Below are positions 21,530 to 32,391 of a stretch of 64,000 nt of DNA, in pieces. Position 1 is the first letter of the stretch. Every line of letters starts with the position of its first letter. Origin of the DNA: Lepas anatifera (taxonomy: Eukaryota > Arthropoda > Thecostraca > Lepadidae); the NCBI GenBank assembly GCA_034440635.1, contig JAOTON010000896.1, positions 2,239,001 to 2,303,000 of the forward strand. Reading direction: 5' to 3'. The notes beneath the pieces were generated by a model. That model was given only the letters and a program-made list of their open reading frames with translations, did no database searches and was not told the DNA's origin. Position numbers and translations under genes: made by a program.

Positions 21530-23312
21530 CATTGTGGTTACAATAGTGCGAGCTGGCAACGCCGTATGACCTTAGCAGTTGGGTCTTTCAACAGCAGTAT
21601 TTACATTAATTAGGGGACATCGTGAAATGTGAAACGTTATGTTCCTAAAAAACTGGACCTAGCCAACACTGGTTGGACTCCTGACACAAAAACGGACGGG
21701 GTCGATGAACCTCCCGACGAAATAAGAACGTCCACCAGGTGATTAATTAGTCAGTCAGTCGGCAGAGGCTCGTGTCGAAGGTGGTCTCGGGAGTACGAGC
21801 CGAACGAGTTAGTGAAGGTGTACTGTTCCGTACAAAGCTTACAGTCAACAGTCAAAGAGTGCAGATCTCATAAGTCCGAAGGTGTGCCGAGAGCCCAGCT
21901 GCCTACGCAGTTCTTCAGCAGAAACATGCAGGCTCATCTCGCTAGCGTCACTAGCATCATACTCCTTGCTTTGTGTGAAATTGTCGGAGGTTACTTCAGG
22001 GGCTCACTCGACACAATCTTTAAAGACACCGGTGGCACGGTAGAAACGGATGATTGGGGTGCCGTGAGCCCTCAGTGCTGTGGAATCCGACAGTCACCCA
22101 TCGACCTCGACCTCTGCGACGTCAAGGTGGAGTTGTCGCCGCTCCAGTTTACCCACTTCCACCGGGCGCCGAATATGACGATTGTAAACGGCGGGCGGCG
22201 CGCTGGACTAATACTGAACCCCACCGACGGCAGGACGCCCACCATCAAAGGAGGCGGCCTTGTCGGTGAGTACCAACCGGAGGTAGTCATTTTTCACTTT
22301 GCGGCCACTGACGACCAAGGGTCGGCACACTCCATAAAAGGCATCAAGTACCCGCTGGAAATTCAAATCTACGCCAGAAACACCAAATACGAATCCGGAG
22401 ACACGGCGAACACTCGTGTGGACGGCTACATAGGCCTTTCCGTACTGGGAAAGAAGACCACAAAACCTTTGAAACTGTTGAAAAATCGAGGAATTATCAG
22501 TCTGGCAGCTGATCTTCCGCGGATCCGAGAGGCCCTGACACTGGCGGAAGTAGCCTCACCCCCGCACCCTCCAAGCTGCTGCCGGTCAACACGGACAAGT
22601 TCTTCAAGTACTCCGGCTCGCTGCCCACTCCCCTGTGTGACGAGGTGGTCACTTGGATGATTTTCACACACACAGTGCCGGTGACGGACGTGGAGCTGAC
22701 GTTCCTGAGACAGCTTCAAGACCCTAACGGGAACCAGCTACCTCCCAGCTCTCGCCCTACCCAGTCCCTCAACGGCCGTCGGAGGTACAACCGGGGCGGA
22801 GCGGGACTCTCTGTCCAGCCCGGCGAGCGAACAACCTGTAAGCCTCGACAATGAGGCTACAGCTCCGTGGAGCTGGTGGTAGGAGAGCCGAGGACGGGAC
22901 GAGTGTCAGCTGACATAGGCTTGTGCGGTGGTTGTCTCTACAAGGGATATGATCCAAGACAGAATACACAATTCATGACATGAGGGAGGCAAGTATACAA
23001 TAAGGAGTAATGACGCGTATCCGATAACACTTTTTATAGATTAGTTTATGACAATACTGAATAATCGTCGTTAAATTCGGTCTTAAAACTATGTCTTCAC
23101 CCCAGGAGGCGACAATAGGTAACGCTATACGTCCAAGCCTGTTCCGAAACTGCACAAAACAGGTGGGAACTACACAAACTGCTCAGGAGACGCCTCTCTC
23201 TCTCCCAGCATGGAGGGCACGTAGGACCCCTTCCGCGAGGTCATACCAGAACGTCCAGGACGTCACAGCCCCAGGGCGTGATCCTCCGGTCACAGCTGGA
23301 TCCAGCGACAAA
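21530..23312 (+). repeat. Inverted duplication, right arm
   Basis: Partner of 10130-12245. Homology begins at a segment like GGCAACGCCGTATGACC and ends near GTCACAGCTGGATCC. It lacks the SINE found in the left arm, so that insertion postdates the duplication. Confidence 0.9.
21926..22854 (+). pseudogene. Carbonic-anhydrase-related secreted protein, broken copy 2
   Basis: The ATG at 21926 begins a signal-peptide-like hydrophobic segment (MQAHLASVTSIILLALCEI); an in-frame ATG at 21812 is further upstream. The alpha-carbonic-anhydrase fold follows: SPIDLDLCDV, GGLVGEYQPE, FHFAATDDQGSAH, NTKY, and at the C-terminus SSRPTQSLNGR. In active enzymes the zinc ligands are the two His of FHFHWG and the His of ELHLVH. 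Here the first is kept, the second is Ala and the third is Gln (LEIQIYAR), so it should not bind zinc normally, like vertebrate CARPs. A 1-nt deletion near 22566-22572 shifts the frame; the rest continues to a TGA at 22852. It has no introns, which suggests a retrocopy. Confidence 0.85.
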
Positions 23313-23850
23313 AAGCCGATGGAACATCAAACTTTAACCCACGCAGTAACAGTATCCCGAACAAACTGAGAAATCAACTCTTAAAAAAAATTGGCAAGAT
23401 GATTTGGAATGTGGGATGGGACCCTTGCTTTGACCCCTATATAGGCGTTTGCATGTCTACCACCACCTTTTCCACATGTTATCGTTTGATTCCCATGCTT
23501 CATCATAACTTTTAGCGTGAGCAGCAGTTTCAGTGGGGGGGGGCGACACTGAGGGGAAACAGCGGTCAGCGGTTCCAAAAATAGATCCGTACTCAACGGG
23601 TAGGATTGCTAATGACTGTGAACACTCTTTTTATGAAAATGGGAGCACCCGTTCCCAAATAGGTATGCGAACGCTGCAGACCATTTTCCAAAAAATGTTA
23701 CAATCGCGCCTCAGAAAATAGATCACCTTCTGCTTGATCGATTCACACTATTTTGTGATATTTTTGGGGATTTATAATCTAAATTAGGGAATCAACCGTT
23801 GAACTTTACCTTCTAATATTCATTTGAAATTCACGATCTCGCACCATAAG
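23313..23850. other. Unannotated spacer with a poly-G run
   Basis: A run of nine G at about 23536-23545; no gene is seen. The sequence just before 23850 runs into the truncated start of the LINE. Confidence 0.5.
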
Positions 23851-25860
23851 AAAATAGCTGCGATCTGTCCCAACGGTTTCACGTTCCAAACGATTTCCTC
23901 CCTGGTTTGACCGGGACGTGCAGCGTGCTCTTAGGGACAAAGACCATGCACACCGTGTAAAAAAGCGCGACCCTTCTCCAGAAAGCGATCTTGTACTTAG
24001 TAGAGCAAGAAACAATTTTAAAGCTTTATCTAACGCGAAATATCGTAATTACTTACTGGGCATCGTTGGTGACTTCCGTGAAAACCCAAAACGTTTCTGG
24101 TCCTTTATAAACTCATTGAAATCGTCTCATCAACGTCCACGCGTTCTTGTCGCAAACAGTCAACAATTTTCAGATCCCACCAAATGCGCAAATATTTTCA
24201 ACGAAACCTTCGCTTCCAAATTTTCGGATCCCAACGTTGACACGCTGCCAAACGCCCCGGACTTTCACTGTTCCATTCTTCGAGAGTTTACAGTTCCCCC
24301 AGGCAAAGTTCAGGCCCTGCTATCTAGCATTGGAAAGCACAAAGCGTGCGGGCCCGACAATCTGAGCGCCAGAATTTTGCATGAGTGTGCTGCCGAATTG
24401 GCAGTGCCTCTCGAAATCATTTGCAAATTGTCAGTCACTCAAGGTGTTTTCCCACATATTTGGAAGGATGCAAATGTCATTCCCATTCACAAAAAAGGAG
24501 ACAAAAAGAACCCAGGCAACTACCGCGGTATTTCGCTTCTTCCTCTTTGTTCGAAAATTTAGAAAAGGTAGTCTGTGACTCTCTTTTGGCCCATTGTCTA
24601 CCATCTATTCCCAGCAGTCAACATGGATTTCTCCCAAATCGTTCATGCGTCTCAAATCTTGCCAACTTTCTAAAACACAGCTGGGATTCGATCCAGGAGG
24701 GCGTGCAGACTGACTCTGTCTACACTGATTATTCTTCGGCTTTTACGAGTGTAAACCACACGCTTCTTCTTCACAAACTAAAATCTTTCAAAATTACTGG
24801 TCGCGCGCACTCCTGGATTGAATCCTACCTGACTGGTCGTCGCCAACGAGTTATACTAGAGGGCCAATCTTCCGAATGGTGCGCTGTAAGGTCCGGGGTG
24901 CCTGAGGGCAGCGTGTGTGGCCCGCTCTTGTTTATCTGCTACACAGCAGACATCCCCCTCATCATTCGAACCAACTGTATAAGCTTCGCCGATGATCTTA
25001 AGTTGTACCACCGAATTTCGACAAAAACAGACAGTGATGCCCTTCAGGCTGACATCAACAATTTAGTAGAATGGTCTAAAATTTGGCGTTTAAAATTGAA
25101 TCCAGATAAATGTAGCGTTATATCTTTTTCTCTCCGAAAATCTCCGATCCTTACCACCTATGTACTGGATGGTACGCCGCTGGAGCGCCGTACAGAGACT
25201 AGGGATCTCGGTGTTATACTCGACAGTAAGCTGACTTTCGCTCCACACATAGACCACACCGTGGCCAAGGCCAATAGAATGCTTGGCCTCCTCATACGAA
25301 GTTTTCAGACCTCGCGCCAGTGCTGCCGAGTCAGCTTCAAGCACACTTCTATTCTTTGTGCTTATTATGCCCATGTAAGATCCATCCTGGAGTATGGTTG
25401 CGTTGTATGGGCAGGGTCTGCTGCATCCCACCTGAAGCGCCTAGAAAGGGTGCAGCATAAACTTCTCATCTGGTTGGCCTCATTTTCGGACCGTCCGTCA
25501 GCCAGGCTTGACTATCCATCTCTTTTGACTCACTACAAAGTGCGTAGTGTTAAGGCTCGTTTTGCTCAGCATGACCTCTTGTTTTTGTTTAATCTTCATC
25601 ACGGAAAGTTGGATTGTTCCGATCTGGTTTCCGAGTTCGGTTTGTCTGTGCCGCGTCGAACGTCGCGTTCTTCCTCTTTGTGGGCAGTTCGGTTTGCGCG
25701 TGTTGGTACTGTGCAGCGCAGCCTCTTCATCCGCGTGGCCGTCACATGTAACAGTTTCTTCAACGCATTTCGTAATGTTGATTTCTTCGCAGACACGGGC
25801 TACACATTTAAAACTAATGCTATCAAATTCACGGCAACCTTAGGAACTTTCTCAGGATAG
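23850..25860 (+). mobile_element. Non-LTR retrotransposon reverse transcriptase (CR1/Jockey-like), one frameshift
   Basis: The frame is open from about 23850 and shows the RT N-terminal blocks KACGPDNLSARIL and VIPIHKKGDKKNPGNYRGIS. At about 24558-24560 a T is missing from the run before AGAAAAGG, and the sequence continues in the next frame with SQHGFLPNR, YTDYSSAFTSVNH (motif A), GVPEGSVCGPLLF (motif B) and FADDLKLY (motif C, the catalytic DD pair) to a TAG at 25858. The endonuclease domain is missing, so the element is 5' truncated, as is usual for LINEs. Apart from the single indel the RT frame is intact for about 650 codons, suggesting a fairly young copy. Confidence 0.9.
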
Positions 25861-26362
25861 GCATTTGTGCAAATGTTGTGCGTTATGGATGTTCGTGGAA
25901 TGCTTCCATTGCTGAATGTATTTATTATCTGACCTTACTGTTTTAAATCACATGACTGCATCAGTAATTGGGCAATGCCTGTTGATGTTTTTTACCAATA
26001 CAGAATACAGAATACTTAACTGGATTCTTGAATATCATTCCATAAAAATATCCTATTTTAAAGTTCTACTCCCCGTGCGCCACAACAGCGGTGGTATTTA
26101 TTACATCAAGATCTGGAGAGTATGAAATCAGATAAAAGATGCGTGATGAGAACGATGACTTACACAAGTCATATTAAACCAGGTGCGAAACGGCAGATGT
26201 TACAGAACCCCTCCCCAGCCCCTCAGCGCCCCCACGTAGTCAGTGCTCGGCGTGGGGACGTACGACTGCCCCACAGGGGTCAGGGCTAAGAGCCTGATCA
26301 CTGCCCTCACCAATGCTCCCACCGGCGCAACCCCCGCCTCAATAAACAGACGAGCGCCAGCG
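25861..26362. other. LINE 3' region and flank
   Basis: It probably includes the LINE 3' UTR. A segment at about 26005-26100 (GAATATCATTCCATAAAAAT and following) resembles 28300-28375, so it is a dispersed repeat, possibly a shared LINE tail. No gene is seen. Confidence 0.4.
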
Positions 26363-27835
26363 TTAAAGGGAATGTGGCACCTTGGTTGAATGCTGGAATT
26401 TAGTGTCATAAGGCGTGCTTTTAGCCGAAAATGATGAAACCACTTATGATTTCTCTGAAAAATGTACAATAAGCTCAATATTTTGTTTTTAAGAATACTC
26501 CTCTAGGAAAATAAATAAATATATGCCTGTGGATGATGTCATGATCTGGCAACCACTACCTTACACGAAACGCTTCAAGGGCTTCAATTGGCTGATGCTC
26601 ATCGTGATGTCAACATATTTCGTCACACCAGCAGCTCACAACAATGGCCGCCTGGCGAGAGGTACATAGAGGTATATTTCGGGTAGGTTTCAGTTTTTTT
26701 CTTCGGAAATATCGAGTTTTAAGACAAATTATATATAGAATACTGGGTTTTCCCACTTGCCTTAAAACTTGGCTATCTCAGTTAACCCTCGCCCCACCGG
26801 GGGGCCATCGATGGCCCCCCTAAGGTTTTTCCGGGATAGCAGAAAACGACGAGGCGCAGCACCGCGGTTGAGGACTCTACCTCTCACTGCATCATTTTCC
26901 CATCATCCCTGAAATTTTTACCCCGGGTCACCCAAGGTCAGGTCACCAGACGAGGTCAACCAAGGTCACCTCACTTCACCTTTAGAGCTCTGTAGAGCTA
27001 CATTTCAAAGTCGATCGATTTGAAACTTCCTACACTTCATGACCCCTCCAGGGTCTACAAGGTGTATATCCGGGATTTTTCGATTTCGTGCCCTGAGGTC
27101 AGGTCACGAGGCGACCTCTCCCATTGGAAAAGCATGGGGAAAAGCTATTTCATGATATAAAAGCCACAAAAATGATTGCAAATACTCAGACTGCTCAGAA
27201 CAACGTTTTTTGACACCCTTTCACGGATCCCAGGGGTCATATTTGCCCTTTGACTTTTCCAATGTCATCCAAGGTCACCAGAGGTCAAAAACAGTATTTT
27301 AACAATAACTTTTGACCTAATTGAGCTAGAGTGGTGAAACAAACACCATCATGTTTGTCTTGTCACTGGCTTTCATTTGATATACGGCAAGGTCACTTTT
27401 TGACCTTTCGTGACCTCAGGTCATATTAGGTCACGAGGTGACCTCTGGCGGTCAAACCACTGGCGGGAGGTCTTTACGTTCCACACAGCGGAAAAAGTAC
27501 TGGCAATTTGCTATCAAATGTACTTTACCAGGCCTCAATAGCTCTAATGGCATAAGAGTTATGCCCAGTTGACTTAATCATTGCATATTTGAGTGAAAAT
27601 AGCCGATCTTGACCTAATTTGACCTCTGGAGGTCAAACCATTGACCTGAGCACTAAAACATGCGAAGTAATTTCTTACTGAATTCACGCGAGCTTTCTAT
27701 TGCACTTGCAGATTTGCGCTAACGCCCATATTTTCGAGATAGAGGGGGCCATCGATGGCCCCTTCGGTGGGGCAAGGTGGCGCCGACCCCGGTGCGGGTT
27801 AAAACCATGTTATAAAGGTGCCACATTCCCTTTAA
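26363..27835 (-). mobile_element. TTAA MITE, family D (copy D2), host of A4
   Basis: The left end is TTAAAGGGAATGTGGCACCT and the right end GGTGCCACATTCCCTTTAA. Subtracting the family A element at 26782-27802 leaves about 452 bp, the length of D1. The insertion is at an internal TTAA after CTTGGCTATCTCAG, the same site that reads TCAGTTAAAATCACG in D1. Confidence 0.9.
26782..27802 (+). mobile_element. TTAA element, family A (copy A4), nested in D2
   Basis: Full length and close to A2, with a single terminus at the left and a doubled terminus at the right, the latter slightly eroded. TTAA is duplicated on both sides. Because the host sequence is known from D1, this is direct evidence that family A inserts at TTAA and duplicates it. 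Confidence 0.93.
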
Positions 27836-29264
27836 AGTAGTCGGCTGCTCCCAGTCAATCCAATGCAGTGGTATCGGCGATCCGAGTTGACAACAGCAGC
27901 CCCTTCCGAGAGCATCATCATTGGAGGGCACCACCGGTTGTATATAATTTTAGCCCTCACCCGCCAGACTCCCGTATAGATAACCACCCCCAGAAACACC
28001 TGGCACCCCACTTTTCTACTGAACAGGTAAGGGTTTCGTTAACGGTTGTATGCGCTGCATCAGTCACAGACAATAAACATTTACTATCAACATATCGTGC
28101 TTACAGCAATCAGCTCACTATCGCCCTGCAGCAAGGCACGGACACCGCAGCACGGCCGCCTTACGCTTCCCACCACTATAAAGCAGAGAAGTGAGGAGTG
28201 AAATGCCCAGCGTCCTCCAGTCAGCAGCCTCCACGAAGAGGAAAATAGCTAAGAGAAAATAGGAAAATAGCGGCGATCTGTCCAAGCCCGAACTGGATTA
28301 TTGAATACATTTCCATAAAAATGTATTTCTTAACTTCTATCCCCCCACCGCAGCGGCGGGGCATTTATTAGACAAGCTGCAGGGTCTTGCGTTCACACTA
28401 AGCCCACCAGACGTCGCCAACGCGGCAGCGTCGTCGGCGACAGATCGCACGTATCAGCGATGATGGCGTCAGTGACGCGTCACACCCGATCCCGCCTTCG
28501 GCGCATCCGGAGCGCGCAAATAGAAGAAGGCAACAATTTTCCCCGCAATGAGAAATGTCAACTACAAATTCTGGGACAACATACTATTCAGGGGGATGAG
28601 TGGTTCAGTGCGGAGGATCCTGGTCTTCTAAGCCGCAGGTTCCAGGTTAAGAAATCGGGAACTGTGACTGAGCCTCTGAATAAGTTTATTTGATCCCCCT
28701 TCCCCCAGTGGGATGATAGTTGGTGGTGCTGTGTTGGAACGCCGTTAAATTACCACAATTATAACAACTTTTCGGGATGAAATATTTATCTTCTACTATT
28801 GTGTATATTCTCTTCTGTGCAAAAAAACAAGAAACCAATTCAAGTTTAAAAATACCTTTTTGACGCAATGGTTGTCACTTTTCAATGGAGCGAGATCATG
28901 AGCTTTCAACAAATATTTAAGGAACATCCAAAGGGGGCTTAATAATTCAAAGCAAAACTCCTCCCCTCAAAAGTTTCACAAAAAGTGGAGATTGACCAGG
29001 CAGAACCCAGTCTGCTAAGCATGACACTTTCTCGACGAGACTTCGTCGGTGCCAGAGCCTTTCGAGACAGGAGCGAGTGGTGCGAATTTTGCTACCCTGG
29101 TGCAAAATTGCGAGACTGGTGCGAGTGAGGCGTTTTGCTGTCAGGGAGGTGACATTAAGCACAGATGGAATTATGAGGAAAGAGGGAAAAACTGGCTAAA
29201 ACATAAAAAACTACCAAAGCCATTGCGCGGATTAACACGTGCGCTGGAGGGGAGGGCCTGGGAG
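27836..29264. other. Gene-poor region with possible SINE
   Basis: No supported gene. At 28598-28690 there is a tRNA-like head (GATGAGTGGTTCAGTGCGG ... GCCGCAGGTTCCAGG) suggesting an A box and B box of another SINE; I cannot define its ends. The segment at 28240-28375 repeats parts of 23850-23880 and 26005-26100, so it is probably a LINE scrap. Confidence 0.4.
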
Positions 29265-30152
29265 GACCTGGGAGGCCTCGCCCCACCTACCTATTTTTCC
29301 GAGGTGGCCAGAGAACTGCTCGTAGCCGAAAAGCGATACTCCGCCACATTCAACGGAATTTAATGCCGCGTCGATTGGTGTAAAAGTTTGAAAAATCGGG
29401 AGAAAAAGTTTTGAAATAATTTTTTGGCTTTCAAAGGCAGACCTACATTTTGAGATCGCCACAATCGCACGGTCGGACCAGTTCGCTTGCATTAGAGACC
29501 GAGTTGTGACGTCAAAACGCCATGCAAGCGGAATGATATGTCAGGGTAACATCACATAAACGTCAAGTCATATAAGCACTTTCAAGGGTATTGGCCCCAG
29601 TGCTTTCGGTCAAATGGCGTTACGCAGTCTGACGTAGATTATGCTTTGACGTCATACTTAAGGTAACTTAATGTCAAGGTCAAAGGTCGTGGGTAAAGCT
29701 CAATTCTCATTTCCAGCCCAACAGTTGCCATTGTGCCAGTTAAAGTGTAGATTATAGGGTGTTCAGTGTATTGCATATTGTGACTTTATAGGACAATGAC
29801 CTTTTATGACAATGACCCCAAAATTCTAGGGAAAATTGTTTGCGACCTAATTTTTATGACCCAGGTCCTCCTTTAGCATATTCCCAACGTTTTCCCGCAT
29901 AATTGCGGTACTTCCCAATAGATTCCAAGCATGGCCAGGGTTTGAAATTTATGACCTCGTTTGACCTTTAAAATATTTACCTAGGTCAATGAAAATAGTA
30001 TTTTATGTAAATCACCATAGTCTCCACTTACCACCGCCCCTCCCCCACCGGCGTTTTTCTACGCCTCTTAGTTTCGGATATCTCAGGAGGGGCCTAACAG
30101 GCCCCCTCCAATGCACGTTAGTGCCAGACCCCTCTCCAATGCGGGTGTTAGC
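29265..30152 (+). mobile_element. TTAA-type element, family F (copy F2)
   Basis: Collinear with parts of 17155-18954. The right end has the palindrome-like GGGGCCTAACAGGCCCC, then a terminal repeat twice (CCAATGCACGTTAG and CCAATGCGGGTGTTAG), matching the doubled-end plan of families A, B, C and E. The terminal TTAA is mutated to TTAG. AGGTCA hexamers are present but sparser. The left end is not resolved. Confidence 0.55.
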
Positions 30153-30719
30153 CAATTGGGCCAGAATTGCCGCAAACAGATACGTATCTGGTTGTTAGTT
30201 GTGCAACATTATGGATTAACCAAAAGTATGTGGATGGTTGCAAATGCAACAACAGCTGTTTTGCGGTTTTGATTACTTACAGTTGGTTTTTGGTAGAACG
30301 GTTGCATTATGTTGCAAAATGGTGGCAAAACATTTCACGAACGACAGTTTTTTGGTGGTAAAATCCCGCTCCAACAAAACGTTACGGTGATAGGAACCAC
30401 AAACTCTACAAACTGAGTCAATATTTGTATTGAGAGGAAACGAGGTTTAGTACACATTAACTCCAGTGAAATTCAATATGACAATGTGTTGACTACATTG
30501 GTTGCTACATTGGTTGACTACATTGGTTGGTCGATATATCGGCTGATTAGAGGTGGTGGAAAGACGACCACGTGCAGCGTATGGAGGGGGGATGAACGGT
30601 TGTAAAGACGCCATGGGGTAGGGGGGAGGGATGAGAGGTAGCACTGCATCCAGATGTAGGAGCTATTGATAAGCACGCACGTCACTAAGCCGAAATATTT
30701 GCTATAGAGCTGATGCATC
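30153..30719. other. Unannotated spacer
   Basis: Low-information sequence with a short direct repeat (GACTACATTGGTTG) at about 30490-30535. No gene is supported. Confidence 0.45.
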
Positions 30720-32020
30720 ACCGGAATCAAGATGCTTCACTCTCTTCGCTTCAGTGGATATGGTCCGTAAATTCCTTATACTTCGAAATTGCATGGGAAG
30801 CACGCATATTTTCACATCCTTAGCGCAGTACAAACCAGACGGCGCCCTACCACGAGTGGTACTAAACGGCAGAGAAGCCCATGCTCCGTAACCACAGTAG
30901 CTAGAGGCTTGCGGTTTTCGCAAATCGTAAATTCTGATCAGTGGTATTCTTGGGTTTCATGTCCATCCTCCCATAAACAACAACGTTATAACGTAAAACG
31001 TTACTTTTAGGCCGCGGAGAAGCCCATGCTCCGCAACCAGCACAGATAGCGAATCGCGGTTTTCATTAATAGAATATGCGTGGGCAGGAGTCTTGAGTTT
31101 CATGTCGATCCTGTTATAAATAACCGCAGGCCAAACGTGACAGTTTACGTTATAACGTTGTTGTTTATAGGAGGATGATCATGAAGCTCAAGAATACCAC
31201 TAAACGGCATTTATGATTTTTGCATGAAAACTGCAAAGCTCTAGCTGCTGTAGTTCGGAGCATGAACTTCGCAGGCCAAAAATTAACGTTTTTCATCATA
31301 ACATTGTTATTTATGGGGGAGCAGAACGAAACTCAAGAATACCCCGTTCCTGACCATGCAGATTCCATAAGTGAAAACAGCGAGTCGCTATCTGTGCTGG
31401 TTACAGATCATGGGCGTCTCCGCAGACCAAAAAAGTTACTTTTTACGTTCTACGTTGTTATTTATGGGTCGAAAACCCGACTATTTTGGCATTCTAAATG
31501 GTGACAGCCCAGGGTGGTCAAAGTGACAAAAATGAGAATAAATGTTTCCTCCAGACCAATGACGGAACAAGTCGTCGAAATTGGCACCAGTGATTTTAAC
31601 TCGCAATATTTTTCAATAATTAGGATGGTCCATGAGTATCGATTACCATCCTATTCAAGCAAAACGTGCAAAGTTTTGCAGCTTGGGGTGGTGACACATT
31701 AATGGTTTGATATTTTCAATGGTGACACGCTGCAAATTTTTCGGCCTCTCGAAAATAACTCAAAATCGAAATGAATCTCAAGAATTCCCGTTCCTGACCA
31801 CGCGGATTCTATAAGTGAAAACCGCGATTCGCTAGCTGTGCTGGTTGCGGAGCATGGGCTTCTCGGCAGCCCAAAAAGTAGCGTTTTACGTTATAACGTT
31901 GTTTATTGAGGGACGGACATGAAACTCAAGAATACCACTGACCAGAATTGATTAATTTGTTGAGTGGAAACTGCAAGCCTCTACCTGCAGTGGTTGGGGA
32001 ACATGGGCTTCTCCACCGTT
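30720..32020. repeat. Mixed-orientation repeats around TTATAACGTT palindromes
   Basis: Blocks containing GAGAAGCCCATGCTCCG, a nearby GCGGTTTTC, CAAGAATACCACT-like text and ACGTTATAACGT recur at about 30865, 31015, 31145, 31250, 31430, 31780, 31860 and 31985, in both orientations. The spacing is irregular. ORFs crossing it are not conserved between blocks. Confidence 0.7.
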
Positions 32021-32391
32021 TAGCCCCAGCCCCTGCCACAGCGTGGTTGTTGCCGCTCAGGTTTTAGGAGGGTACCACTGACATTGCATTTGTTCCTTTA
32101 AAAAAGGAGCAGTCTTAAGATGAGTTTGACACAGTTTGATGGCTATCATATGAATTGTTGCATTTTTATTAGTGGCCTGTGTTCTTTATTTTGTCGATCA
32201 CCCAGGAAGGGATGAATGCATTTTTCTACCGAGTTTGTCGCAGATTGGTGAACATTTTAGGTCACTGGAGGTGTGAAAATTCTAGATGGCTGGTGTGCTT
32301 CATCTGGCCTGTTACCATTCTTAGGGAACTGGGGAAGAGGGTGGGCCACTTATCTAATTTACTAGCAGCCTGTTGGCTTTTCTGCAGGGGC

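Noticed and set aside
25090..25431. Minus-strand ORF opposite the LINE
   Set aside because: Shadow of the reverse transcriptase frame.
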